Counted from the first letter of the stretch, positions 1 to 8,793 are shown. The stretch is 38,828 bases of DNA from Streptomyces sp. ISL-36 (GCF_018614205.1 NZ_JAGGOS010000091.1:1-38828), one strand, 5' to 3'. Notes: generated from the sequence alone by a model not told the origin. Numbers and translations: made by a program.

Positions 1-1
1 C

Positions 2-994
2 CTCGTCGAGCGCAGCGGCATCCTGCACGGGCACGACCTCCGCACCGGCAAGGGCGTGTGGGAGCTGCCCGATGCGAACGGAGCTCCTCCTGTCCGTGTC
101 CCCGGCGATCGCGTCCTGGTACTCACCTTCCACGGGCTGGTGCTCTGCTCGCTGCGCGACGGCCGTACCGAATGGCTGCACCGCACGCCGCTCCAGGGTC
201 CCGATCTCGTCCAGAGCGTGCTCGCGGTCGAAGCCACCACCGCATGGCTGCTCATGGGAGAGTCCTCCGGCACGACGTCCGGCGGGTACCACGTGGCAGC
301 GTTCGACCTGGACCGCCGCAGGGAACTGTGGCGCACGCCGCTCCCGAAGGGGTTCGGCTCCGATCTGTCCGTCACCCTCGGCCCCACGGCGCTCATCGTG
401 GAAGCCCTGCCCGAGGGGGAGGGGCGCCGCCCCGACATCGAGGCCGTCCGCACCCTGACGATCGCCGGCTTCGACCGCAGGACCGGAGCAGTCCTCTGGA
501 ACCGTTCGTACCCCGAGGTGTACGGCGCGTCGTCTTCCGTGGTCGACGCGGCCGGCCGGGTGTACTTCCTCTCGCTCGGCCGCGTGTACGCGTACGACCT
601 GATGACCGGCCGCCGGCTCTGGGATTCGCTGACGGACATGGGCGGGGAACACGGCCCGCCTCTGCTCACCCACGGCGCCTTGTGCCTCTCCGCCGGCACC
701 ACACGTCAGCTCCTCGCCCTCGCGCCGGACACCGGCAGGAGGCTCTGGGAGCAGATGGTCGACGAGGACGTGGAGTGGTTCATGCTCGGGCGCATGGCGG
801 TCAGCTCGTCCGGGCGCACCCTCTTTCTGCCGACGATCCGTCAGATCGCTGCTCTCGACATCACGTCGGGCAGACGGCTGTGGCAGACGGGAATCGTCGA
901 ACTCGATTCCCACGACCCGTTCCAGCTCGCCGTGGCCCCCGGCATGCTGCTCATCGCCCAGCCGTCGGCCATCGTGGCAGTCGCGGCCGACTGA
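2..994 (+). CDS. PQQ-like beta-propeller protein, C-terminal part (5' end outside window)
   Basis: The reading frame is open from base 2, so the N-terminus lies to the left; 330 residues are visible. They form repeated propeller blades of the PQQ/quinoprotein type: AFDLDRRRELWRTPL, GFDRRTGAVLWNRSY, AYDLMTGRRLWDSL, ALAPDTGRRLWEQM and ALDITSGRRLWQTG are successive copies of the A-x-D-x-x-T-G-x-x-x-W motif. Such propellers are usually ligand- or protein-binding sensor modules. The next gene, 104 bp downstream on the same strand, is a Ser/Thr kinase with the same kind of C-terminal propeller, so this is probably the sensor end of a paralogous kinase. That is inference, because no kinase domain is visible here. 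No membrane segment is seen in the visible part. Confidence 0.85.
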   Translation, partial: LVERSGILHGHDLRTGKGVWELPDANGAPPVRVPGDRVLVLTFHGLVLCSLRDGRTEWLHRTPLQGPDLVQSVLAVEATTAWLLMGESSGTTSGGYHVAAFDLDRRRELWRTPLPKGFGSDLSVTLGPTALIVEALPEGEGRRPDIEAVRTLTIAGFDRRTGAVLWNRSYPEVYGASSSVVDAAGRVYFLSLGRVYAYDLMTGRRLWDSLTDMGGEHGPPLLTHGALCLSAGTTRQLLALAPDTGRRLWEQMVDEDVEWFMLGRMAVSSSGRTLFLPTIRQIAALDITSGRRLWQTGIVELDSHDPFQLAVAPGMLLIAQPSAIVAVAAD

Positions 995-1098
995 CCGACC
1001 GCCGGAGCCCACCCGCGCACGACCCGTCCTCACCGACCGCCGCGGCCACCCGCGCACCACCCGTCCCTCACCGTTGCCCACAAGGAGCTCTCCCGGCC

Positions 1099-3258
1099 AT
1101 GTCCTTGGTTCTCCCTCTCCTGCCCGACGACCCCGAGCGGCTCGGAGCGTACGCTCTCGTCGGCCGGCTGGGCGGTGGCGGCATGGGCACCGTCTTCCTG
1201 GCGCGCACCCCCGGGGGCCGGCTGGCCGCGGTCAAGACCGTACGGTCGGACCTGCGGGACAGGCCCGAGTTCCGTGAGCGGCTGCTCCTGGAGGCCGAGG
1301 CAGTGCGGGCCCTCGGCGCCGCACACACCGCCGAGTTCCTGGGGGCGGACGCCGACGCGGCGTCACCTTGGCTGGCCACGGGATACGTCATCGGCCCCTC
1401 GCTGGCCGAGGCGGTGGCGGCGGGGGGACCGCTGCCCGAGGAGGCGGTCCGCGCTCTGGGCTCCGCGCTCGCCGGGACCCTCGCCGCTCTGCACCGCGCC
1501 GGACTGGTCCACCGCGACCTCAAGCCGTCCAACGTCCTGATCACCGCCCGGGGTCCCAAGCTCATCGACTTCGGGCTCGCCCAGGCCCCGGGCAGTCCCC
1601 GCCTCACCGCCACCGGCCAGGTCGCCGGCACACCGGCGTACATGTCGCCCGAGCAGGCGCGCGGCGGCCGCCATGGGCCCCAGGGGGACGTGTTCGCGCT
1701 CGGCGCGGTCTTGGTGTTCGCCTCCTCCGGGCACGGTCCGTACGACGGCCGGCCAGGCCGGGACGCGCCGGGACCGCTCGGGGACGGCGCGGACCCCGAC
1801 CTGGCAGGTGTCCCGGAAGGGCTGCGGGACACCCTCGTCCCCTGTCTCGCACCGGCTCCGGACGACCGCCCCTCCCTCGACCGGCTGCCGGCGTGGTGGG
1901 GGCCTTTCGACGCCGACGAGTTCGCCGATCTGTTGCCGCACGCGCTGCTGGCCGACCTGTCCCGCCGGATCGGGGAGATCACCTCCCTCGGCGCCGTTCC
2001 GCTGCGCGATCCCTCTGCGCGCCGGACCCTGTCCCGGCACGGCCTGTCTCGCCGCACCGTGATCGCCGGCGCAGCCGCCGCTCTCACCGGCGCGGGCGCC
2101 TCCGCGCTGTGGCTCACCGGTGCCCTTCCCGGCTCCGGTGGCCGGACGGCGCGGCCCGGGCCCGGCCGTTCCGCCGCCGGCCGCCCGCCCGGCACCGCCC
2201 CGAAACCCCTGTGGTCGGTCCCCGTTCCGCTCGAAACCGCCCCACCGCTGGCCACCGACCAGGTCCTCGTCCACGGGAGCGACGACCTGCGGGGAATGTC
2301 GACCGCGGACGGCCGGATACTGTGGCGGACACCCGTCACCGCGCTCGAACTGGCCCTCTCCGCCGGGCGGCTGGCGGGCCTGTCCCTCGACGACGCCGGT
2401 GCGTCCATGGCGGGCTACGCAGACCCGCGCACCGGCCGCCTGGCCGCCGACTCGGCCGGCCGGAGCGTCCTGGGCGACCTGAGCTCGTTCAGCAGCCTCC
2501 TGACCGCCGACGCGGAGTGCCTCTACATCCAGGCGTTCTACGCATCCGATGACCAGTACACGGAGCCCTGGCTGCTGGCGTACGACCTGCGTGCCCGTCG
2601 GCTGCGCTGGCGTCACCGCATCGAGGGCGGGTTCTGGATGCCGGGAAACTCACTCACGGTGTCGGCGGTCGTGTCCGGTGGCCGCCTGATCTGCTCGGAT
2701 CAGGCCCGCATCTTCACCGTCGACGTGCGCGACGGCCGCCTTCTGTGGGCACGCCGGGTGCGCACCGAGAAGCAGGCGGCGTCTCCGACCGAATCGGGCG
2801 GCGCCCATCCGCCGGTCGCCTCGGACCGGCATGCCTTCGACGTCAACGACGTGATCACGGCGGTCGACCTGACGACGGGCGCGATCGCCTGGACGCTGGA
2901 GCCGGACGACCCGGTGGGGCTGCTCTCCGCGCCCGTCTGCGTGGACGGCACCGTCTACGTCGCGGCCCGGTCTTTCAGGGCGTACGAGGAGAGGACCGGC
3001 AAGAAGCTGTGGACCCATGATCCGGGCCCGTACTTCGGCAGGATCGCCATTCCCGACCCGTTCCGCGGCGAACTCTACGCGGGGGTCGGCGAGGGCGGCC
3101 AAGCGGTCGTCGCGGTGGACGTCGGCAGGCGCCGGACCTCATGGACCCTGTCGGCGGGCGCCGTGAACATGCCGCACGGCCCCACCGCCCTCACCCACCG
3201 CGGCAACCGCCTCTACCTCCAGTCGTTCGAACGCCTCGCGGCCGTATCCCTCGGCTGA
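1099..3258 (+). CDS. Ser/Thr protein kinase with C-terminal PQQ-like beta-propeller
   Basis: A 719-residue Hanks-type kinase. The ATG at 1099 is chosen because AAGGAG lies at 1082-1087 and the kinase fold begins soon after; the frame stays open far upstream but reads as non-coding sequence. Seen: glycine loop GRLGGGGMG (22-30), invariant Lys46 in AAVKT, catalytic loop HRDLKPSN (138-145), DFG at 158-160, and activation segment GTPAYMSPEQ (177-186). A single hydrophobic stretch (about 320-345) follows a double Arg and probably spans the membrane, leaving the propeller (about 370-719) outside. Blade motifs include STADGRILWRT, DVRDGRLLWAR, DLTTGAIAWTL and ERTGKKLWTH. The architecture is the standard actinobacterial receptor kinase with an extracellular PQQ sensor. 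The substrate is not identifiable. It follows another propeller gene on the same strand, possibly co-transcribed. Confidence 0.93.
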   Translation: MSLVLPLLPDDPERLGAYALVGRLGGGGMGTVFLARTPGGRLAAVKTVRSDLRDRPEFRERLLLEAEAVRALGAAHTAEFLGADADAASPWLATGYVIGPSLAEAVAAGGPLPEEAVRALGSALAGTLAALHRAGLVHRDLKPSNVLITARGPKLIDFGLAQAPGSPRLTATGQVAGTPAYMSPEQARGGRHGPQGDVFALGAVLVFASSGHGPYDGRPGRDAPGPLGDGADPDLAGVPEGLRDTLVPCLAPAPDDRPSLDRLPAWWGPFDADEFADLLPHALLADLSRRIGEITSLGAVPLRDPSARRTLSRHGLSRRTVIAGAAAALTGAGASALWLTGALPGSGGRTARPGPGRSAAGRPPGTAPKPLWSVPVPLETAPPLATDQVLVHGSDDLRGMSTADGRILWRTPVTALELALSAGRLAGLSLDDAGASMAGYADPRTGRLAADSAGRSVLGDLSSFSSLLTADAECLYIQAFYASDDQYTEPWLLAYDLRARRLRWRHRIEGGFWMPGNSLTVSAVVSGGRLICSDQARIFTVDVRDGRLLWARRVRTEKQAASPTESGGAHPPVASDRHAFDVNDVITAVDLTTGAIAWTLEPDDPVGLLSAPVCVDGTVYVAARSFRAYEERTGKKLWTHDPGPYFGRIAIPDPFRGELYAGVGEGGQAVVAVDVGRRRTSWTLSAGAVNMPHGPTALTHRGNRLYLQSFERLAAVSLG

Positions 3259-3383
3259 CGTCGGACACGGCCGGCAGCAGGCGAGCCCGCACCTCATCGC
3301 TTGATGTCGCCCAGCGAGCCGGCCGCCGGGCCGGACGGGCCGGAGGCTCCGGGCGGGCCGCCCGGAGCCTCGGTGAACGGGTT

Positions 3384-3450
3384 TGTCGATCGGACCGGCC
3401 TGTCGATCGGACCGGCCTGTCGATCGCACCGGCCTGCCGATCAGAGGCCG
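3384..3450. repeat. 17-bp tandem repeat, about four copies
   Basis: The unit TGTCGATCGGACCGGCC occurs exactly at 3384-3400 and 3401-3417, with one mismatch at 3418-3434, and as a degenerate partial copy at 3435-3450. It sits between the convergent ends of the kinase gene (stop 3258) and the secreted-protein gene, and its last copy overlaps that gene's stop codon at 3441-3443. Each unit contains the palindromes CGATCG and GGCC, so the array could fold and act as a terminator; this is not shown. Confidence 0.85.
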
Positions 3451-3920
3451 TTGATGACCAGCTCGGCGCCGTAGGACCCGCCGCAGAAGCCGGAGAAGCC
3501 GCCGAGATACTCGAAGGCCTTGGCGCGGACGAGCCTGTTCGGCGTCGTGAAGTCCACGTACTTCGTTCCGTAGCTGTGCGGCGGGATGCTCTCCATGTAG
3601 TAGTCCCGCACGGTGCCGTTGTTGTCGATGAGGCGGACCGCGCGGCCGAACGAAGCCGTGTGGTTGGTGCCGTTCCAGAACGCGAGCCGCGTGACCCGGA
3701 AGCCGTTGCCGTAGTACTGCCAGGTCACCTCCATGGAGACGCTGCCGTTCGCCTGGGCCGGGTTGCACTCGGCGCCGTAGTAGATGCGGTTGGTGCCGGT
3801 GGGGTTGGGCGCCTGCTGCTCCTGGGCAGCAGCCGTCGCCGTCGAGGGTGTCAGGGCGGCGACGGCGGCGACGGCGAGGATCAGCCAGGGCCTGAGGACA
3901 CGTTGCACAAGTGCGCGCAT
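3441..3920 (-). CDS. small secreted protein of unknown function
   Basis: 159 residues. A clear Sec signal peptide opens the protein: basic MRALVQRVLRP, hydrophobic LILAVAAVAALTPSTA, then a probable cut after ATA/AAA near residue 30. The mature part is about 130 residues, rich in Tyr, Asn, Gly and Thr (IYYGAECNPAQ, EVTWQYYGNG, FGRAVRLIDNNGTV), with exactly two cysteines (YGAEC and GFCGG) that could form one disulphide. It looks like a compact beta-rich extracellular protein. I do not recognise the family. The start is supported by GAAAGGTGA just upstream. It is divergently transcribed from the HTH regulator at 4073, with a candidate operator between them, so that regulator may control it (inference). 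Confidence 0.8.
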   Translation of the reverse strand: MRALVQRVLRPWLILAVAAVAALTPSTATAAAQEQQAPNPTGTNRIYYGAECNPAQANGSVSMEVTWQYYGNGFRVTRLAFWNGTNHTASFGRAVRLIDNNGTVRDYYMESIPPHSYGTKYVDFTTPNRLVRAKAFEYLGGFSGFCGGSYGAELVINGL

Positions 3921-4030
3921 GGACGATCACCTTTCGGCGGTCGGAGTCAGGGGAAGCCACGGGCGCGGTGCGCGGGGCCCGCGGCTGGAACCCTCTCATC
4001 GTCAGCGCGGCCCCCAGCCGGGAGTGAAGC

Positions 4031-4048
4031 TTTCGAATACTCTCGAAA
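4031..4048. promoter_or_regulatory. candidate operator (inverted repeat) between divergent genes
   Basis: TTTCGAATACTCTCGAAA is a perfect 6-bp inverted repeat (TTTCGA/TCGAAA) with a 6-bp spacer. It is unusually AT-rich for this DNA. It lies 25 bp upstream of the HTH regulator start and 111 bp upstream of the divergent secreted-protein start, the usual place for an autoregulatory operator. Protein binding is inferred. Confidence 0.45.
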
Positions 4049-4072
4049 CGTCACCGACGCTTGGGGGAACGG

Positions 4073-5104
4073 ATGGTGGATGGACGCACGGTGCGGCTCG
4101 GAGCGGTGGAGCAGGTGAACGTCCGGGTCAGCCGTCACCCCGGAGCCACCCTCTTCTCCGTCCTCATCAAGGACGTCTTCGCAGGCAACGTCCACGGAGT
4201 CCCCGCGCTGTGGCGCGACACCGTCCGGCGTGCGCTCCCGCCAGGCGCGGCTGCCGTCGTCGGCCCCGTGCTCGCGTCCCGCGCCTGCTGGATGTCCGAC
4301 CGCCTCGCGCTGATTCACGACCTGGGTGCCTCGGACATGAGGACCATCGAAGGAGAGCTGGCGGCGACCGACCCCGGGGTGCTGGCCGAGGAAGTGGCGG
4401 CCTACCACGCCTCCGCCCAGCTCCCTCCGGCATGGCGGCCCCTGCTGGACGACCCCGCCGCGTTCCTGGCCGCCTACCTTCGCGTCGTCGCAGCGGCATG
4501 GGCCTCCTTCGAGCCCCTGTGGCGACAGGCCGACGTCCTCATGGGCCGGGAGGCGGAGCGTGTCGGCCTGGCCGCCGTGACCGGCGGGCTCGACGGCCTG
4601 CTCACCGGCCTCGGCTCAGGGGTGCGCTACGAGAACAGCAGCTTGCGGCTGTCCCACGCGTGCCCCGACCATCTGGCCGACCTCGGCCGCCGGCCCCTCG
4701 TCCTCGTACCCTTGGCCTCGGGTTACACGGCCAGCATGTACGGAGCCGATCGTGACGACGCCCTCTGGATCGGCTACGCCGTGCCCGGCCTGGGCCGCAT
4801 CGCGGGACGCCGCGACAGGAACGCCCCCGAAGCGGAGCAGGACGGACTCTCGCTGGTCCTCGGGCCGGTGCGCGCGGAGATCCTTCGGAACCTGCGCCGC
4901 AGGCTTACGGTCAGCGAACTCGCCGACCACCTTCACGTCGGCGTCAGCACCGCTACGTACCACTGCCAGCACCTCGAGGCCGCCGGACTCCTCCATCGCG
5001 AACGTCACGGCAGGCAGGTGCGGCTGCACCCGACCGAGCGCGGCACCGCGCTTACCCACCTCCTGGCCGCACCCGCCCCGCCCCTGTGGGACAGCCGAAA
5101 CTGA
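4073..5104 (+). CDS. winged-helix transcriptional regulator (ArsR-like HTH at C-terminus)
   Basis: 343 residues. ATG 4073 is preferred over the in-frame TTG at 4061 because GGGGGA (4063-4068) is then correctly placed. The C-terminal quarter holds a winged helix: LGPVRAEILRNLRRRLTVSELADHL, then recognition helix VGVSTATYHCQHLEAAGLL and wing RERHGRQVRLHPTERG, as in ArsR/MarR-like regulators. The first 250 residues are an alpha-rich domain (MRTIEGELAATDPGVLAEEVAAYH, FEPLWRQADVLMGREAERVG) typical of the long actinobacterial ArsR-like regulators whose sensor precedes the HTH. The ligand is unknown. It is divergent from a secreted-protein gene, with an inverted repeat between them, so auto- and cross-regulation is likely but inferred. 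Confidence 0.85.
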   Translation: MVDGRTVRLGAVEQVNVRVSRHPGATLFSVLIKDVFAGNVHGVPALWRDTVRRALPPGAAAVVGPVLASRACWMSDRLALIHDLGASDMRTIEGELAATDPGVLAEEVAAYHASAQLPPAWRPLLDDPAAFLAAYLRVVAAAWASFEPLWRQADVLMGREAERVGLAAVTGGLDGLLTGLGSGVRYENSSLRLSHACPDHLADLGRRPLVLVPLASGYTASMYGADRDDALWIGYAVPGLGRIAGRRDRNAPEAEQDGLSLVLGPVRAEILRNLRRRLTVSELADHLHVGVSTATYHCQHLEAAGLLHRERHGRQVRLHPTERGTALTHLLAAPAPPLWDSRN

Positions 5105-5262
5105 AGGAAGTCGTCTCACCGTCTCCCATGGTGTGATCTTGCCGTCGGCGCCGTGGCGACGGGGCTTGCCGGCAGCGGCCGGCAGGCGGACGCCCGCGTG
5201 GCGGGCCCCTATACTGCCGAGTGCTCTACCGGCCTACCGCACAGGCGAGACACGGGGGAAGC

Positions 5263-7001
5263 ATGGCGGAGAGTGTGGAGACGTCAGCGCTGGTGGACAT
5301 CCTGGCCGTGGTCGGACCGGCACTTGCGCTGCGAGCGGTGACGATGCCCCTGCTGACGCGGACTCAGCAGGCAGTATGGCGCCAGGCGTCCGAGGAGCCG
5401 ACCACACCGCCCCGGCGAGTTCCGGCAGCGGTCGCGGGGGAGCTTGCCCTGGGAGTGGCCGGCGGTATCGGCCTGTGGTTCCTGATGCGCTCCGGCTTCT
5501 TCCCCGGGTTCTCCTTCCTGCTGTACCCGGTCGTCCTCGAGAGCGGGATCTCCCTGTCGGCGGTCTACGGATACTCCCTGGCGATGGCGTGGATCCTGTA
5601 CGCCGTCACCCTCGGGCTGACGGTGGGCCTCTGGCCACTGCTGTGGTTCCGGACGCAGCGCACCCTGCTGACCACCGGTGTGTCCGCGGGTTCGTGGGCC
5701 TCATCGCCCGCCGGACGGTTCCGGCTGGGCGGCCTGGTGGCCCTCCGTGTCGCCTTGGGGCTCTTCCTGCCGGCGGGCTTGGCCCTGGCGGCCGCGGCGT
5801 GCCAGATTGTCGCGTACGTGGCGAGTCGGAAGTACCGGCCCGGCGGCGGCATCGCGCCGGACGCCGTGCAGAATCCCGCCGTGCAGGACCCCGTCGCGCA
5901 GAATCCCGACGGGCGGGACCCCGTCGCGCGGGACCCCGTCGGGCGGGGGGTCGCCTTTGCGCCGACGGTGGGGGCGGGTTCCGCCCCTCCGGCGCCGCAC
6001 GGGCAGCCATCCGCTCCTGCCCTCCCGCCGCCCCGGCCCGCCGGGCACGTGCCGACACAGCCGGACGCGGGCGCCGTCGCCGTGCCCCACATCGCCCACC
6101 AGCAGCTCCGCCCGGGCGAGCCGCGGTCGATCGGCGGCTACCTGCTGCTCGGCCGTATCGGAGCCGGCGGTATGGGCACGGTCTACCTCGCGCGGCGCGA
6201 AGGAGCCGCGACACAGGTCGCGCTGAAGACGATCAACCCCGAACTCCTCGACAGAGACGAGCTGTTGCGCCGCTTCCAGCGCGAGGCCGAGGTCCTGACC
6301 ATGGTCTCCGGCGCCTACACGGCCCGCGTCATCGACTCCGGGGTCGACGCCGGACGACCGTACCTGGCCATGGAGTTGCTCGACGGGCGCCCCCTCGACG
6401 CCCACCTGCGGGATCAGGGGCCGATTCGCAGCCCCGAGGCGCTGCGGGCGCTGGCGCTCGCGCTGGCCGTGGCTCTTTCCGGGATTCACCGGCTCGGCCT
6501 GGTCCACCGCGACCTCAAGCCCGCCAACATCATGCTCACCACAGCCGGGCCGCGCCTGCTCGACTTCGGCATCGCGGACCTCGTCGACGGCACCCGGCTC
6601 ACCCGCACCGGCGCAGGACCGGGGACCCTGACGTACATGGCGCCGGAACAGTTCGGTGAAGAGCGTGTCGGTCCGGCCGCCGACGTGTGGGCGTGGGCCT
6701 GCTGCGTGGTCTGCGCGGCGCACGGCACCAGTCCGTTCGCGGCGGCCGGCACGGCGCGGTGATCCGCAGGATCGTGGGCAGCGGTCCCGATCGGACCGCA
6801 CTGGCGGCCGTGCACGCGCTGGACCAGGCGCTCGCCGCCGCCGTCGAAGCGGCGCTGTCCGCCGACCCGACGGACCGGCCGGCGGACGGCGCGGCCCTGG
6901 TGGACCTGCTCACGTCGCACGGCCGCGCGGACCACGAGCCGACACTGGTCGATACCGTCCGCGAGGAGATCACCCGGGGCTGGCGCACACTGACCCTCTG
7001 A
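5263..7001 (+). pseudogene. membrane-first Ser/Thr kinase, interrupted by a -1 frameshift in the kinase C-lobe
   Basis: ATG 5263 follows GGGGGAA at 5254-5260. The first frame encodes 499 residues and stops at 6762. An N-terminal hydrophobic domain (about 8-190) has four to five likely membrane helices. A Pro/Ala-rich linker with pentapeptide repeats follows (201-285), then a kinase domain: GRIGAGGMG (297-305), Lys322 in VALKT, HRDLKPAN (415-422), DFG (434-436), GTLTYMAPEQ (454-463). The frame stops right after GTSPFAAAGTA. The missing C-lobe continues in the -1 frame from about 6756: AVIRRIVGSGPD, then ALSADPTDRPADGAALVDLL, ending at 7001. Restoring one base in GGCGCGG (6753-6759) rejoins the protein, about 578 residues. 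Either a real one-base deletion or a sequencing error in a GC run. Putting the membrane domain before the kinase reverses the usual receptor-kinase order. Confidence 0.85.
5863..5946 (+). repeat. 15-bp minisatellite coding for pentapeptide repeats
   Basis: Inside the kinase linker, 15-bp units of the type GCCGTGCAGAATCCC / GTCGCGCGGGACCCC encode AVQNP-AVQDP-VAQNP-DGRDP-VARDP-VGR. The consensus is hydrophobic-small-(Q/R)-(N/D)-P. The period is a multiple of three, so copy-number change alters only linker length between the membrane and kinase domains. Confidence 0.8.
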
Positions 7002-7013
7002 CCCTCTGACCCT
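6990..7013. repeat. 8-bp tandem repeat over the stop codon
   Basis: Three exact copies of CTGACCCT lie head to tail (6990-6997, 6998-7005, 7006-7013). Because 8 is not a multiple of 3, the three TGA triplets (6991, 6999, 7007) fall in all three forward frames; the one at 6999 ends the kinase C-lobe frame. Confidence 0.85.
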
Positions 7014-7115
7014 CTGTCCTGGGATCTCGTGCCGGGCGGCCCCCGGCACACCGCCCTGTCCGCCGTGGCGATTGAAGAGACGCACTCCAGGTGGCGGGGA
7101 GGGTGGCCGGAGGGA

Positions 7116-7706
7116 TCACCACCAGTAGGCGGGGTACCTCGGTGCGGTGCGCCGGATACGGGAGGCTGCGTACCCCGTCAGTACCAGCAGGACGGCGGAG
7201 CCGAGCAGGAGGGGCACGAACCGGACGGGCGCGGGCGTCTGGAGCACGATGACGACGGCGGAGGCGCACGCGGGGGAGTGGGGCGTGCGGGCAGCCGTGT
7301 TCAGTGCCAGCGTGACGCCGGCCGCCACAGCCGCGGCCCACGGGCTGCTGCCGGCTGCTCCGAGAACGGCATAGCCCACGAGGGCGCCGATCAGGTGGCC
7401 GATCACCACGCTGCGGGGTTGCGCCAGGGGCAAGGTGGGAGCGCTGTGCACCAGGGCGGCGCTGGCGGCCAGGGGAGGTATCAGCACCGGTTCGTGGATG
7501 GCGGCGCCGATGGCGACGAGCCCGAGCAGAACGGCTGTCGCGGCGCTGACGCTGTGGAAGGCGGCCGACGGCGCGGGCCGGGCAGGTGCACGGCCGGAGA
7601 TCCGCAGCCGGCGAGAAACCTTCGCGGAGGGCCGGTCGGTCAGGCGGTTCAGGCCGGTCGCGTCGGGCTGGGCGGGCTCGGGACGCGGAGGGGCGTCGAT
7701 ACTCAT
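7116..7706 (-). CDS. HPP family membrane protein
   Basis: 196 residues from ATG 7706; an in-frame start at 7802 would only add a low-complexity leader. The first 50 residues are basic and Pro-rich. Four hydrophobic helices follow: AATAVLLGLVAIGAAI, VVIGHLIGALVGYAVLGAA, WAAAVAAGVTLALN and FVPLLLGSAVLLVLTGYAA. The family signature is clear: IPPLAASAALVHSAPTLPLA with QPRSVVIGHL, as in HPP proteins. The eponymous HPP is replaced by HSP in ARTPHSPACASAVV. HPP proteins are integral membrane proteins, some linked to nitrite transport; the role here is not known. Its stop faces the end of the frameshifted kinase. The upstream Shine-Dalgarno (CTGGAAA) is weak. Confidence 0.82.
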   Translation of the reverse strand: MSIDAPPRPEPAQPDATGLNRLTDRPSAKVSRRLRISGRAPARPAPSAAFHSVSAATAVLLGLVAIGAAIHEPVLIPPLAASAALVHSAPTLPLAQPRSVVIGHLIGALVGYAVLGAAGSSPWAAAVAAGVTLALNTAARTPHSPACASAVVIVLQTPAPVRFVPLLLGSAVLLVLTGYAASRIRRTAPRYPAYWW

Positions 7707-8052
7707 GTGCGGTGTTTCCAGGACAGGCGGCCGGCGGCCGGGCAGGGACGAATGCGGTGACGTCGAAGTCGTACGGGTCTCTGTGATCGACAGCCGGCCC
7801 ACCGTTGCGCCTCACTCTGATGCGGCGGCGCACTCGACCAAGACTCTAACCAGCGGGTTTGCGGCGCGATGAACCGGGGGTGGGGTGGGAGGGGCTCCGA
7901 CAGAAGGCGGGAGAAGTCGACATCGGCGCGCCTCCGGCGCGGAAGGCGGCACCATCCGATCAGCTGACACCGCACCGCTGCACCGCTGCGCCCCACGCCG
8001 CGGCACCGCCCACCACAGCGTCCCACCACAGCGTCGAGCAGGGAGAACCGAG
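7707..8052. other. divergent intergenic region, 346 bp
   Basis: Lies between the divergent HPP and reductase genes and should hold both promoters. I see no convincing -10/-35 pair. The only structure noticed is a direct repeat CCCACCACAGCGT near 8009-8035, just before the reductase Shine-Dalgarno, and a short CACCGCTGC repeat before it. Confidence 0.5.
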
Positions 8053-8646
8053 ATGGGGAAGATCATCATCAGTGAGAACGTCTCGCTCGACGGTGTCGTC
8101 CAGGACCCGACGGGTGAGGAAGGCTTCCACCGCGGCGGCTGGTTCCTCCAGGTCGGGGACAAGGACCGCGAGGCCTGGGCCGAGCTCCTGCTCGAGGAGG
8201 CCCGGGGCGCCGAGGCGCTGCTGCTCGGCCGGCGGAGCGACGAGTGGTTCGCCGCGCGGTGGCTCTCCCGCAGCGGGGAGTGGGCGGACAGGCTGAACAG
8301 CCTGCCGAAGTACGTCGTGTCCTCCACCCTGCAGGAGCCGAGGTGGAGCAATGCGACGTCCAAGGGCAAGGTGCTCAAGGGGGACGTGGTGGACGAGGTC
8401 TCCAGGCTGAAGCAGGAGCTGGACGGCGACATCGTCGTCTACGCCAGTGGCCGGCTGGTGCACACGGTGATGGAACACGACCTCGTCGACGAAGTGCGGC
8501 TGATCGTGTTCCCCGTCGTACTCGGCGCCGGCGAGCGCCTCTTCGACGAGACCAGCGACCGGAAACCCATGCGCCTCGTCGGCATCCGCATCGTGGGTGA
8601 CGGCCTCGCCCTCCTCACCTACCGGCCCGCCCGAGGCGACGCCTAG
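8053..8646 (+). CDS. dihydrofolate reductase family protein (RibD C-terminal-like)
   Basis: 197 residues; ATG 8053 follows GGGAGAACCGAG. It begins with the family hallmark MGKIIISENVSLDGVVQDP (beta strand then S-x-D-G), continues with GAEALLLGRRSDEWFA and LPKYVVSSTLQEPRW, and has the NADPH-binding segment DIVVYASGRLVHTVMEHDLVDEVR followed by FPVVLGAGERLF. These features define the RibD-C/DHFR-like superfamily, small cytosolic NADPH-dependent reductases. Most stand-alone actinobacterial members have no assigned substrate, and riboflavin or folate synthesis is not implied, since no rib or fol genes are nearby. It is monocistronic by context. Confidence 0.9.
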   Translation: MGKIIISENVSLDGVVQDPTGEEGFHRGGWFLQVGDKDREAWAELLLEEARGAEALLLGRRSDEWFAARWLSRSGEWADRLNSLPKYVVSSTLQEPRWSNATSKGKVLKGDVVDEVSRLKQELDGDIVVYASGRLVHTVMEHDLVDEVRLIVFPVVLGAGERLFDETSDRKPMRLVGIRIVGDGLALLTYRPARGDA

Positions 8647-8742
8647 GACGACGGTTCGGAGGCCGCGTCGGAGGCGAGGAGGGGCAGGTTTCCCGCCCGC
8701 TCGCTGCTTCAGCCACGGCGGCGAGTTCCGGGCCCAAACCCG

Positions 8743-8793
8743 CCCGGCCCGAACCCTGCCCGGCCCAGACCCTGCCCGGCCGAAGCCCCGGCC
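8743..8793. repeat. 16-bp tandem repeat, three copies
   Basis: CCCGGCCCGAACCCTG (8743), CCCGGCCCAGACCCTG (8759) and a third, degenerate copy from 8775 lie between the convergent reductase and HEAT-like genes. No function is evident. Confidence 0.7.

Noticed and set aside
1068..2616. Long minus-strand open frames opposite the kinase gene
   Set aside because: They have the Arg/Pro/Gly-rich composition of high-GC shadow frames, no Shine-Dalgarno and no motif. The plus-strand kinase motifs are continuous.
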